A DNA stretch of 45,968 nucleotides, taken from positions 1-45,968 of the forward strand of contig NZ_MOEN01000012.1 of the NCBI RefSeq assembly GCF_001968985.1, given 5' to 3'. The stretch comes from Desulfurobacterium indicum. GTDB lineage: Bacteria > Aquificota > Aquificia > Desulfurobacteriales > Desulfurobacteriaceae. The position numbers and the translations under genes are program-made. Positions 34,386 to 42,167 of this stretch are shown here, one piece after another. The notes below the pieces were generated by a model. The model was not told the origin of the DNA. It did no database searches and worked only from the letters and a program-made list of their open reading frames with translations. How positions within the stretch are numbered: the stretch's first letter is position 1; every line of letters starts with the position of its first letter.

Positions 34386-35508
34386 TTTCTACCCTCTCAT
34401 AGACTTGGTTTGCAAAGAACCAGAGATCTTCACTAAGCTCTGATTCTGTTCTGTCCATAAATTGCTCTGGCGGCGCGTCGCATATGCCGTTTTTATAATC
34501 TGTTATACCTACGGCAACGAATCCTTTTTTTTCAAAGCTTCCTTTTCCGTTAAATCTGAAAATATTAAGCTGAATGAATTTAACGTTTGATGATGACCTA
34601 AAAACCTCTTTTGATAGTTTTTGCCAGAAGACTTCGTTTCCTTTTTTAAGTATCAAACGGGTTTTTCTATCCTTTATTTCTGAACCATCTAAGTCGTAAA
34701 ACAGATATTTGATGTTAACGAATACACCTTTCTTTCCGTTTTCAAGTGTTACGGTTTTTATGTCGTCTTCCGTGAGGGGCAATACTTTTGGGAAGTAGCC
34801 AAGTCTTTCTGTTATGGCACTAGATACTCTGGCACTGTTAAATGTGTCTATTACCATGTTTAATTTGTTTAGTATGCTTGATATCGGAAGGTATGCGTTT
34901 GATGAGGTTGATATGGGGACAATGTTTCCTGCATAACCGTTTATAATGAAGAGATTGTCTTTAAGCTTTATGCAGAAAGTTCCTTTTTTTAGAAAGGTTA
35001 TTTCTCTTCCAGTTTCAGGATTTATGAGAGAGGCGTTTTTTAAAATTACTCCTGCCGGGAACTTTCCATTGAAAATTGTTGTGAACTTTCTGGGAATTGC
35101 TGTTATTCCCCTTTCCGTTTGGATAACGGCTATGTCGTTTTTGATGAGTATTACAGGATATACCTTCCCGGCATTCAGCGTTATCTTTCCAATTTTGGTG
35201 CTTCCTTCCATATCCTTATTTATAAGCAGGAATTTTCCCTTTATAGTTTCTGTGAATAGAATGTTTGGTGATGTTTCAGTGATTTTTGTAAAGTCACTGT
35301 CAATCCATCCTCTGTTATTTCTTGCCCAGTTTTTATAGTAGTTAAAAACGGGAGAAGTGCTATTTTTATCTATGGTTTCTACTATTTCTCCGTCAGGTTT
35401 GTTTCTTATTGATAACGAGTCTATCATTACTGTTGCTGTATCGGCAAGAGCTGTGTTAAATAGTCCCAGGATCAAGGCAGTTGTGGCAATATTTTTAAGC
35501 AGTTTCAT
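34375..35508 (-). CDS. Exported SH3-like (SH3b) domain protein, function unknown
   Basis: I do not recognise the full-length family. The 377-residue protein has a signal peptide (1-22, ending ALA). The next 55 residues (TVMIDSLSIRNKPDGEIVETIDKNS...NWARNNRGWIDSDF) match the bacterial SH3 pattern of cell-wall-associated proteins. The remaining 300 residues look beta-rich, with short repeats around FLLINKDMEGS and GKVYPVILIKNDIAV, and end in an aromatic/acidic helix. It is probably periplasmic. It overlaps the thioesterase gene by 4 bp upstream and yggS by 11 bp downstream, indicating an operon. Confidence 0.6.
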   Translation of the reverse strand: MKLLKNIATTALILGLFNTALADTATVMIDSLSIRNKPDGEIVETIDKNSTSPVFNYYKNWARNNRGWIDSDFTKITETSPNILFTETIKGKFLLINKDMEGSTKIGKITLNAGKVYPVILIKNDIAVIQTERGITAIPRKFTTIFNGKFPAGVILKNASLINPETGREITFLKKGTFCIKLKDNLFIINGYAGNIVPISTSSNAYLPISSILNKLNMVIDTFNSARVSSAITERLGYFPKVLPLTEDDIKTVTLENGKKGVFVNIKYLFYDLDGSEIKDRKTRLILKKGNEVFWQKLSKEVFRSSSNVKFIQLNIFRFNGKGSFEKKGFVAVGITDYKNGICDAPPEQFMDRTESELSEDLWFFANQVYERVENGN

Positions 35509-35915
35509 TTTTCTCTCCTTACAAACATAATGGCTTCAGCTTCTGCTACTTTTGTTCCGTCTGCTTTTTCCATGATGGCCACGGTTTCTTTTATCCGTTT
35601 TCTGTCTTTTTTTATCCAGGCTTTTACCCTGACTTTTTCTCCGGCCATGAGCGGGTTGTGAAACTTAACGGTAATTTTTCCGGTTAAAAATCTTTCTTCT
35701 TTTGTCTGTAAGTAAGCCATAGCTTCATCCAGTATCAGAGATATGATACCTCCGTGGATAATATTGTCATATCCTTGATAAATTTTGTCTAAGCTGAAAG
35801 TGCTTTCAACTCTGTCAGGATATTTTTCAAACTTTAGATGCATACCTTTTGGATTGTCTTTTCCGCATACAAAGCAAAAACTGTCTCTTCTGGGAAGCTC
35901 TGTTTTATCGTTCAT
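35505..35915 (-). CDS. PaaI-family hotdog thioesterase
   Basis: This 136-residue hotdog-fold acyl-CoA thioesterase-like protein has CFVCGKDNPKGMHLKF at the N-terminus and the family core IIHGGIISLILDEAMA (HGG plus the catalytic-site aspartate/glutamate) at about 53-68, then TGKITVKFHNPLMAGEKV. The substrate cannot be told from sequence. It begins a minus-strand run overlapping the SH3-like gene by 4 bp. Gap to the next gene upstream is about 58 bp. Confidence 0.82.
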   Translation of the reverse strand: MNDKTELPRRDSFCFVCGKDNPKGMHLKFEKYPDRVESTFSLDKIYQGYDNIIHGGIISLILDEAMAYLQTKEERFLTGKITVKFHNPLMAGEKVRVKAWIKKDRKRIKETVAIMEKADGTKVAEAEAIMFVRREK

Positions 35916-35973
35916 TATGCCTCGAGATTAGCTAAAGATAATTATCAACATTTGAATTATAGCAAGTGTTGGA

Positions 35974-36153
35974 CTATCCTTTTTTGATAACTTTTATTTT
36001 TGGTTTTCCGTCAGAGATCACTTCTTCTTCAATACCTTCCTTGCCCTTTTTGAACTCTTCCTTTGCAAGCTTGAAGCTTTTTATGAGTTTTATTAATCTG
36101 TCTCCTTTGAAGGCAAGCACGGCAATTATTGCTACCAGAATCCATTCAAACAC
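35974..36153 (-). CDS. tatA: TatA/TatE-like twin-arginine translocase subunit
   Basis: This 59-residue protein matches TatA architecture: a very short N-terminus (FEW), one membrane helix (about 4-16), a short hinge (FKGD), an amphipathic helix rich in lysine ([18 protein letters not shown]) and a charged tail. The GTG start at 36153 is chosen because GGAGG (minus strand 36163-36159) lies 5 bases upstream; starting further upstream would add 13 non-TatA residues. TatA forms the variable pore for folded proteins, and the window encodes one apparent Tat substrate (4452-5603). No tatC is nearby. The canonical FG hinge and LP of TatA are altered to FKGDRL, so the call is moderate. Confidence 0.6.
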   Translation of the reverse strand: MFEWILVAIIAVLAFKGDRLIKLIKSFKLAKEEFKKGKEGIEEEVISDGKPKIKVIKKG

Positions 36154-36197
36154 GATTTCCTCCGATCCGGTAAACTTGGACCTTCTATACATGATGT

Positions 36198-36203
36198 ATT
36201 ATA
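36198..36203 (-). promoter_or_regulatory. Candidate -10 box for the TatA-like gene
   Basis: Minus strand TATAAT (36203-36198), 45 bp upstream of the GTG. No good -35 at standard spacing. It lies in the divergent region shared with rpsO. Confidence 0.35.
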
Positions 36204-36254
36204 CTTTATTTTGCGGTATTTTGCCGGTAAATCTCTAAATTGGGAATTTCCCTC

Positions 36255-36283
36255 TTTACAAACAGACTTCACTTTGATAAATT
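36255..36283 (+). promoter_or_regulatory. Predicted promoter of rpsO
   Basis: TTTACA (36255-36260), 17-bp spacer, TAAATT (36278-36283), 45 bp before the rpsO ATG. Five of six -35 bases and four of six -10 bases match consensus. Confidence 0.5.
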
Positions 36284-36327
36284 TCACTTTGCCTTTGCCA
36301 CCGGTGAAACAGAATAGGAGGTTTTTG

Positions 36328-36597
36328 ATGGCTGTAGATAAAGATGTCAAACAGGAAATTATAAAGAAGTATGGTTTTCATGAGAAGGATACCGGTTCTC
36401 CAGAAGTGCAAATTGCTCTTCTTACTGAAAGAATCAAAATCTTAACAGAACATTTTAAAGAGCATAAGCACGATAACAACAATAAGAGGGCTCTTTATAA
36501 GCTGGTTGGAAGGAGAAAGAGGCTTCTCAGGTATCTGAAAGAGAAGGACTTTAACAGGTATAAGAATATCGTTCTAAAGCTTGGTTTAAGGAAGTAA
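36328..36597 (+). CDS. rpsO: 30S ribosomal protein S15
   Basis: This 89-residue primary 16S rRNA-binding protein has the diagnostic [34 protein letters not shown] and [14 protein letters not shown] segments. TAGGAGG lies 6-7 bases before the ATG at 36328; longer in-frame extensions would cover the promoter region. The rpsO-pnp order is widely conserved in bacteria, but here a strong terminator separates the two. Length is exactly typical. Confidence 0.97.
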   Translation: MAVDKDVKQEIIKKYGFHEKDTGSPEVQIALLTERIKILTEHFKEHKHDNNNKRALYKLVGRRKRLLRYLKEKDFNRYKNIVLKLGLRK

Positions 36598-36601
36598 TCC
36601 G

Positions 36602-36630
36602 GGGGGCTTCAAAGCCCCCTTTTCTTTTTC
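36602..36630 (+). terminator. Rho-independent terminator of rpsO
   Basis: GGGGGCT (36602-36608), loop TCAA, AGCCCCC (36613-36619), then TTTTCTTTTTC. A strong stem with a good T-tract, 4 bp after the rpsO stop. Confidence 0.88.
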
Positions 36631-36709
36631 TGCCGTCAAAAATCTCTTACCAAACCTTCCCGGTTTAGTGATATACTTATAGGTGTTTAGCTGGCAGTTT
36701 GCCTGTGAA

Positions 36710-36715
36710 TATAAT
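36710..36715 (+). promoter_or_regulatory. Candidate -10 box for pnp
   Basis: TATAAT 68 bp before the pnp ATG with a weak TTAGCT 17 bp upstream (36687-36692). It follows the rpsO terminator, so pnp likely has its own promoter in this 160-bp gap. Confidence 0.35.
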
Positions 36716-36782
36716 TAAGAAAAATAACAGTTTTGAAATATAGAATAAATTAATGAAATGGTAATTTTTAAGGAGGAAACAG

Positions 36783-38921
36783 ATGCCAATAACAGAAGTT
36801 TCAGGTGAAATTGGAGGGAGACCTCTTGTTTTTCAAACGGGAAAAGTAGCCAAACAGGCTGATGGAAGTGTTCTTGTTTTTCAGGGGGATACAGTTGTTC
36901 TTGTTACTGCCGTGATGTCCGATGAACCGAGAGAAGATATAGATTTCTTTCCCCTGCTTGTGGAATACAGAGAAAGGGCTTATGCTGCGGGAAAAATTCC
37001 CGGTGGATTTATAAAGAGAGAAGGTAAACCTTCCGATGAAGAGGTTTTAAAATCAAGGGTTATAGACCGTTCAATACGCCCTATTTTCCCAAAAGGTTTC
37101 AGGAATGATGTTCAGGTTATAGCGTTTGTTATCTCTGCAGACCAGGAGAATGATCCTTCAATCCTGGCAATTAATGGGGCTTCGGCAGCGCTTCACATTT
37201 CAAAAATACCTTTTGAAAAGCCCGTTGCAGGCGTCAGAGTGTGCCGTATAGATGGAAAGCTTGTTATTAATCCTTCCTATGAAGACAGACAGAGGGCGGA
37301 TATTAACCTTATTGTTTCCGGGACGGAAGATGCAGTTGTTATGGTTGAAGGTGGAGCAGACGAGGTTCCAGAAGAGGAAGTCCTTGATGCCATTCTTTTT
37401 GCTCATGAAGAGATCAAAAAGATAATAAAACTTCAGGAAGAGCTTAGAAGTCTTGTAGGGAAGGAAAAATATGAGTTTACCGTTCCGTCTCTTGATGAGG
37501 AGACTAAAGAAAAAATAGAAAAGTGGGTAATGGAAAGAATAGAGCCTGTTATAACTATTCCTGATAAACATGAAAGAAGAATGAAGCTCCGTGCTTTAAG
37601 AGAGGAGATGTTTGTTGAGCTCAACATTCCTGAAGAACTTGCGAAGCTTGCAAAGGAGGCTTTTGCAGAGGCCGAGAAAAAATTTGTAAGACAGCTTGTT
37701 CTTGAGAAAGGAATAAGAATAGATGGAAGAAAACCTGATGAGATAAGGCCTATTTCAATAGAAGTAGGAACTCTTCCAAGGGCTCATGGTTCTGCTCTGT
37801 TTACGAGGGGGCAGACTCAGGCTCTTGTTACCACAACACTTGGAACGCCTGAAGAATATCAGTTTGTTGAAGGTTTAATGCCCGGAGAAGAGAAAAGATT
37901 TATGCTTCACTATAACTTCCCGCCTTTCTGTGTTGGAGAAATTTCTCCTATGAGGGGACCTGGCAGGAGAGAAATTGGTCACGGTGCTCTTGCAGAAAGA
38001 GCTCTTGTTCCTGTTATTCCAGAGGAATCAGAATTTCCTTACGTGATAAGGGTTGTTTCGGATATTCTTGAATCAAACGGTTCATCCTCAATGGCAACGG
38101 TTTGCGGTGGTAGTCTTTCCCTTATGGATGCTGGTGTGCCTATAAAGGCACAGGTTGCCGGGATTGCCATGGGATTGATTATTGAGGGTGATAAGTTTGT
38201 TGTGCTTTCTGATATTTTGGGTGATGAGGATCACCTTGGGGATATGGATTTTAAGGTTGCAGGGACAAGAAAAGGTGTTACTGCAATTCAGATGGACTTA
38301 AAAGTTACCGGGATTAACAGGGATATTCTTGTAACAGCTCTGAAACAGGCAAGAGACGGCAGGATGTATATCCTTGATAAAATGGATGCTGTTATAAGTG
38401 AACCTCGTAAGGAAATTTCTCCTTATGCGCCGAGAATTGTTACAACTCACATCGATCCTGATAAGACGAGAGATCTTATAGGTCCCGGTGGAAAGACTAT
38501 TAAGATGATTCTTGACAAAGCTGGTGTGAAGATAGACATAAAAGAGGATGGAACAGTTCTTGTTTCAGCACCGTCTGAAGAAGCTGCAATGCAGGCTATA
38601 AAGATGATTAAAGATGTTACTAAAGATATAGCCGTTGGAAACACTTATCTTGGGAAAGTTACAAGGGTTGAAAATTATGGTGCTTTTGTGGAAATGTTTC
38701 CCGGTAAAGTTGGACTTGTTCACATATCAAAGCTGCCTCCTGAATTTAAAGAAGATATCTTCAAAAAGATAAAGGTTGGAGATCTTCTTCCTGTTAAAGT
38801 TGTTGATGTTGATCAGATGGGAAGACCAAAACTCAGCCGGATTGATGTTAATGAGGAAGAAGAAAGAGAACTGAGGAGAAGTGGAGGTTTTTACTCTGAT
38901 CCGGAGGTTAATGAAGAGTGA
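36783..38921 (+). CDS. pnp: Polynucleotide phosphorylase
   Basis: This 712-residue 3'-5' phosphorolytic exoribonuclease contains two RNase PH domains (about 10-225 and 305-545) separated by a helical linker, then a KH domain (about 550-610, with IGPGGKTIK) and an S1 domain (about 618-690, GNTYLGKVTRVENYGAFVEMFPG). The GRREIGHGALAERAL and DILESNGSSSMATVCGG segments of the catalytic second core are intact. The acidic linker and C-terminal acidic tail are normal. AAGGAGG precedes the ATG. It overlaps the next gene (dUTPase) by 4 bp (GTGA), an unusual partner. Confidence 0.97.
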   Translation: MPITEVSGEIGGRPLVFQTGKVAKQADGSVLVFQGDTVVLVTAVMSDEPREDIDFFPLLVEYRERAYAAGKIPGGFIKREGKPSDEEVLKSRVIDRSIRPIFPKGFRNDVQVIAFVISADQENDPSILAINGASAALHISKIPFEKPVAGVRVCRIDGKLVINPSYEDRQRADINLIVSGTEDAVVMVEGGADEVPEEEVLDAILFAHEEIKKIIKLQEELRSLVGKEKYEFTVPSLDEETKEKIEKWVMERIEPVITIPDKHERRMKLRALREEMFVELNIPEELAKLAKEAFAEAEKKFVRQLVLEKGIRIDGRKPDEIRPISIEVGTLPRAHGSALFTRGQTQALVTTTLGTPEEYQFVEGLMPGEEKRFMLHYNFPPFCVGEISPMRGPGRREIGHGALAERALVPVIPEESEFPYVIRVVSDILESNGSSSMATVCGGSLSLMDAGVPIKAQVAGIAMGLIIEGDKFVVLSDILGDEDHLGDMDFKVAGTRKGVTAIQMDLKVTGINRDILVTALKQARDGRMYILDKMDAVISEPRKEISPYAPRIVTTHIDPDKTRDLIGPGGKTIKMILDKAGVKIDIKEDGTVLVSAPSEEAAMQAIKMIKDVTKDIAVGNTYLGKVTRVENYGAFVEMFPGKVGLVHISKLPPEFKEDIFKKIKVGDLLPVKVVDVDQMGRPKLSRIDVNEEEERELRRSGGFYSDPEVNEE

Positions 38922-39781
38922 GTAAGTTTAGCTGGGGTGCCGGTTGGGTATATGTAAGAGGAACGAGGATTGCCTTTGACGATAGATTCCTTGATGTTGC
39001 CGTTAAACTTCACGATATATTTGGCGGGAAAATAGAAAGGGAAGAGAATCATTTTGTTCTTTCTCTTCCTGCTTTTCCTTCTGTTGATAAAGTGGATATT
39101 GAATTTGTTAAAGGTGCTTTTGAGGCCGGAGGAGTCTGGGGAAATAAGAGTGTATTCATCCCTCTAATTTCTTCCTTTGAGAGTGAAATGGAAGAAATTT
39201 TATCTCCGTTTTTCTCTATAAAAACAAAAGAGGGGTTTTTTTTAAACGGTGATGGTGCTATTTTATTCCTTCATGCCATCTATGATGAGTCGTTGGGAGA
39301 ATGCTCAAACTACCATTTTGAAAAGTTTCTTTCTTTCCTTTTTGGAGCCCCGTGGCAGAGGAGTTATGTAGAGGTTGCTGTTGAAGATGGGGGTATTCTT
39401 CCATTTAAAAAAAGAGTTTCAGATAGTGGCTGGGATCTTCACCTTGTTGAATTGATAAAAAGAGAGGGAAATATCTATTTTTTCGATACCAAAGTGAAGG
39501 TCAAACCGCCTGCCGGTTATTATCTTGATCTTGTACCCCGCTCAAGCATCTTTAAGAGCGGATTCATGCTGGCTAATTCTGTTGGTATAATAGATATGAC
39601 CTATAGAGGAACCATAAAAGTTCCACTTGTAAAAGTGAATTCTAAAGCACCTGAACCGGAACTTCCCTGGAGAGCAGTTCAGCTCATCCCAAGACGTTAC
39701 TATCCCCTTGAGATTAGACAGGTTGCTTCTCTTGATGAAACATTAAGAGGAGAGGGAGGCTTTGGGAGCACGGGAAGGTAA
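38918..39781 (+). CDS. dut: dUTPase with an extra N-terminal domain of about 150 residues (degenerate LAGLIDADG-like?)
   Basis: The C-terminal half (150-287) of this 287-residue protein carries the trimeric dUTPase motifs: motif 1 SGWDLHL (170-176), motif 2 PRSSIFKSG (207-215), motif 3 GIIDMTYRG (223-231) with the catalytic aspartate, motif 4 RAVQ (252-255), and the phosphate-binding motif 5 RGEGGFGSTGR (277-287). It should hydrolyse dUTP to dUMP. Residues 1-149 are not part of normal dUTPases (about 145-150 in total). GAGWVYVRG (7-15) and VKGAFEAGG (64-72), with the strand/helix pattern between and after them, resemble two LAGLIDADG motifs lacking the catalytic acids. The GTG start overlaps the pnp stop. 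The dUTPase part is firm; the N-terminal reading is tentative. Confidence 0.85.
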   Translation: MSKFSWGAGWVYVRGTRIAFDDRFLDVAVKLHDIFGGKIEREENHFVLSLPAFPSVDKVDIEFVKGAFEAGGVWGNKSVFIPLISSFESEMEEILSPFFSIKTKEGFFLNGDGAILFLHAIYDESLGECSNYHFEKFLSFLFGAPWQRSYVEVAVEDGGILPFKKRVSDSGWDLHLVELIKREGNIYFFDTKVKVKPPAGYYLDLVPRSSIFKSGFMLANSVGIIDMTYRGTIKVPLVKVNSKAPEPELPWRAVQLIPRRYYPLEIRQVASLDETLRGEGGFGSTGR

Positions 39782-39784
39782 GAA

Positions 39785-40471
39785 GTGATACCGCTAAAAG
39801 ATTTAAATAAAAGGGAAACCGTTCCAGTGGTTACCACCTTTTTGGTGGTAGCCTGTTTTGTTGTCTTCTTTTATGAGCTATCTGCCGGAAAGTATGTTGT
39901 ATATCTCATTCATGCTTTTGGAGTTATTCCATATGAAATAACGCACGGTGTTGACATACCACCGCCGGATCCTTTTACGCCCTACGGGAATTTGATATCT
40001 CATCAATATCTTCATGGAGGGTTCTTCCACATTATAGGAAACATGCTTTTTCTCTGGATTTTCGGTGATAACGTGGAGGACTATTTCGGAAAAATTCCAT
40101 TTTTTCTCTTCTACACGTTTTGCGGTATAGTTGCTGCGCTTATTCAGGTGTTTGCGTATCCCGATTCGGTAGCACCATTGATAGGAGCTTCAGGAGCTAT
40201 AAGCGGAGTGCTGGGAGCATATTTTATACTTTATCCTGATGCGAAGATTGTTACGCTCGTTTTTCTTGGATTTTTCATAGATATTGTTGTTATTCCGGCT
40301 TACATCTGGATAATTTTCTGGTTTATTATGCAGCTTTTAAGCCTTCTTTCCACCGCTTCAGCCGGTGGTGCTGGTGTTGCATGGTTTGCCCATATAGGGG
40401 GATTTTTAGTAGGACTTTTTATTGCTAAGTTGCTAATTTCCCGGAAAGGTAGGCCTGTCAAAGTAATCTAA
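39785..40471 (+). CDS. Rhomboid-family intramembrane serine protease
   Basis: This 228-residue polytopic membrane protease has the catalytic dyad S136 in GASGAISG and H203 in FAHIGGFLVG, with the oxyanion-site H82 and N86 in FHIIGNMLFLWIFGD. Six membrane helices fit the basic rhomboid fold. The LIHAFGVIPYEI segment and the early loop are typical of the bacterial subtype related to YqgP/GlpG. The GTG start at 39785 follows GGAAGG by 6 bases and lies 3 bp after the dUTPase stop, so it is the last gene of pnp-dut-rhomboid. Substrate unknown. Confidence 0.92.
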   Translation: MIPLKDLNKRETVPVVTTFLVVACFVVFFYELSAGKYVVYLIHAFGVIPYEITHGVDIPPPDPFTPYGNLISHQYLHGGFFHIIGNMLFLWIFGDNVEDYFGKIPFFLFYTFCGIVAALIQVFAYPDSVAPLIGASGAISGVLGAYFILYPDAKIVTLVFLGFFIDIVVIPAYIWIIFWFIMQLLSLLSTASAGGAGVAWFAHIGGFLVGLFIAKLLISRKGRPVKVI

Positions 40472-40565
40472 AAACTTTAATATAGCCGTATTACTCTTAA
40501 CATTTTTTTCATTTTGATGTATGACGGTATGAATTGTGATTCAATCTTCACGGGAGGTGGAAAAA

Positions 40566-42086
40566 ATGAGGAAGTTGTTGACTCTAGCTTTACCTTTGAT
40601 TATTGCTTCAACTGCATTTGCAAGTTCTTCTGACACTGTTGTTATCGGGACCCTTGATAAGTGGAAAGTTCTTGATCCTGCTAAAGCTTACGATGTGATG
40701 AGTTGTAACCTTATGCAAAACACATTTATTGGGCTTTACGGTTATAAACCCGGTTCTACCGTTCCTGAACCTGTTCTTGCAAAGAGTGTAGATATTTCAA
40801 AGGACGGGAAGACTTACATTTTTCACCTTAAGAAAGGTTTAAAATTTCAGAACGGTGAAGAGATTACCGCTTATACGCTTAAACGTTCCTGGGATAGAGT
40901 TTTTAAACTTAAGGGAGATCCTGCGTTTCTTCTGACGGATGTTGTTAAATCTTATAAAGCAAAGGATAAATATACATTTGAAGTTCACCTTAAATATCCG
41001 TTTTCACCATTTTTAGCAGTTACCGCTTTCACAGTTGCGTATCCTGTTCCTTCTATTTATCCTCAAAACAGTTTCTTTAAAGGTATCAAGTATCCAGCTT
41101 CAGGACCTCTTACAATTAGAAAGATTAAGAGAGACAGATATGTTTATCTAACCAGGAATCCTAAATATTTTGATTTTAAAGATGTTAAAGCCAAGAAGAT
41201 TCTAATCAGGCAATACCAGAACGCTCAGACGATTCGTCTTGCCCTTGAAAGGGGTGATATTGACATGACAGGTTCTCTTAACACGCTTGATGTTAAGGAC
41301 TTTATAACCAATCCTTCTCTTAAGTCTCGCTTTAATGTTTACGTTGCACCAAGTTTCGTAATTTCTTACATTGTTTTTAATGCCAAGAAGGCGCCGTTCA
41401 ATAATTCTAAAGTTAGGAAAGCCATTGCTTATCTTATCGACAGAAATGAAATCAAGAAGTTTGCTTACAACAACATTCTTCATGAGAATCTTTACTCTCT
41501 CATTCCGATTAACATGTGGGGACATAAAGATGTCTTTAATAAAAAACCTAATGTTGAAAAGGCTTTAAAACTTCTTGCTGAAGCCGGCTATAATAAGAAT
41601 CATCCTCTTGTCATAAACTACTGGTATCCTCAAGGACATTACGGTGCTGATGTTGATAAGGAAGCTCAAATCATTAAATCACAGCTTGAAAAGACAGGAG
41701 TGATAAAGGTAAATCTTAAAACGACGGAATGGCCTACGTATCTTGATTACATGACAAAAGGAATTCTCGGAATGTTCAGACTTGGCTGGGCACCAGACTA
41801 TGTAGATCCTGATGATTACATCTATCCGTTTATGCATTCAAAGACAGACGCTTCCCTCGGTTCCTTCTATTCAAATCCAGAGGTTGACGCTCTTATTCAG
41901 AAAGCTCGTTCAGTTAGTGATAAAGCTGAAAGGGAAAAACTTTACTATGAGATTCAGGATTATCTGTGGAAGGATGTTCCTTACATACCTCTCTTCCAGT
42001 CAGAGGCGGCTATTGTTGCCAACAAGAGTGTTAGAGGTGTAACAAACGATCCTATCTATCCGAGATACTATCTCCTTCATAAGTAA
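40566..42086 (+). CDS. ABC transporter substrate-binding protein, dipeptide/oligopeptide type
   Basis: This periplasmic solute-binding protein (family 5, DppA/OppA-like) of about 506 residues has a signal peptide MRKLLTLALPLIIASTAFA. Typical segments are DPAKAYD, FHLKKGLKFQNGEEITA, ASGPLTIRKI, NNSKVRKAIAYLIDRNEI and the peptide-site region RLGWAPDYVDPDDY. The ATG near 40566 has GGAGGTG upstream; an in-frame GTG at 40536 would add 10 residues before the signal peptide. It heads a transporter unit with two permeases and an ATPase. A strong hairpin follows the gene, so it is probably expressed above the permeases. Nickel or another ligand cannot be excluded. Confidence 0.92.
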   Translation: MRKLLTLALPLIIASTAFASSSDTVVIGTLDKWKVLDPAKAYDVMSCNLMQNTFIGLYGYKPGSTVPEPVLAKSVDISKDGKTYIFHLKKGLKFQNGEEITAYTLKRSWDRVFKLKGDPAFLLTDVVKSYKAKDKYTFEVHLKYPFSPFLAVTAFTVAYPVPSIYPQNSFFKGIKYPASGPLTIRKIKRDRYVYLTRNPKYFDFKDVKAKKILIRQYQNAQTIRLALERGDIDMTGSLNTLDVKDFITNPSLKSRFNVYVAPSFVISYIVFNAKKAPFNNSKVRKAIAYLIDRNEIKKFAYNNILHENLYSLIPINMWGHKDVFNKKPNVEKALKLLAEAGYNKNHPLVINYWYPQGHYGADVDKEAQIIKSQLEKTGVIKVNLKTTEWPTYLDYMTKGILGMFRLGWAPDYVDPDDYIYPFMHSKTDASLGSFYSNPEVDALIQKARSVSDKAEREKLYYEIQDYLWKDVPYIPLFQSEAAIVANKSVRGVTNDPIYPRYYLLHK

Positions 42087-42092
42087 TCTTTT

Positions 42093-42131
42093 AAAAGTCC
42101 CCCTTATGTGCTATCTTGAGGGGGGACTTTT
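42093..42131 (+). terminator. Hairpin between the binding-protein gene and the permeases
   Basis: An 11-bp perfect stem, AAAAGTCCCCC (42093-42103) with GGGGGACTTTT (42121-42131), loop 17 nt, 6 bp after the binding-protein stop. The flanking A- and T-runs would make it work on either strand. It probably gives partial termination or 3' end protection, letting some transcription continue into the permease genes. Confidence 0.7.
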
Positions 42132-42167
42132 GTGTTAATTTCTGTTTAAGGAGATGAGAAGAGGGTA

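Noticed and set aside
36282-36309. A TTTCAC/GTGAAA hairpin in the rpsO leader as an S15 autoregulatory site
   Set aside because: The 5' arm overlaps the predicted -10 box (36278-36283), so it would probably not be in the mRNA. No GU/GC S15 motif was identified.
36689-36703. TGGCAGTTTGCC upstream of pnp as a sigma-54 -24/-12 promoter
   Set aside because: The GG and GC elements are about 8 bases apart, too close for the required spacing of sigma-54 promoters.
40501-40536. TTAACA-17-TATGAC as the promoter of the peptide transporter operon
   Set aside because: The spacing is right but the -10 hexamer is poor in a T-rich region where such matches arise by chance.
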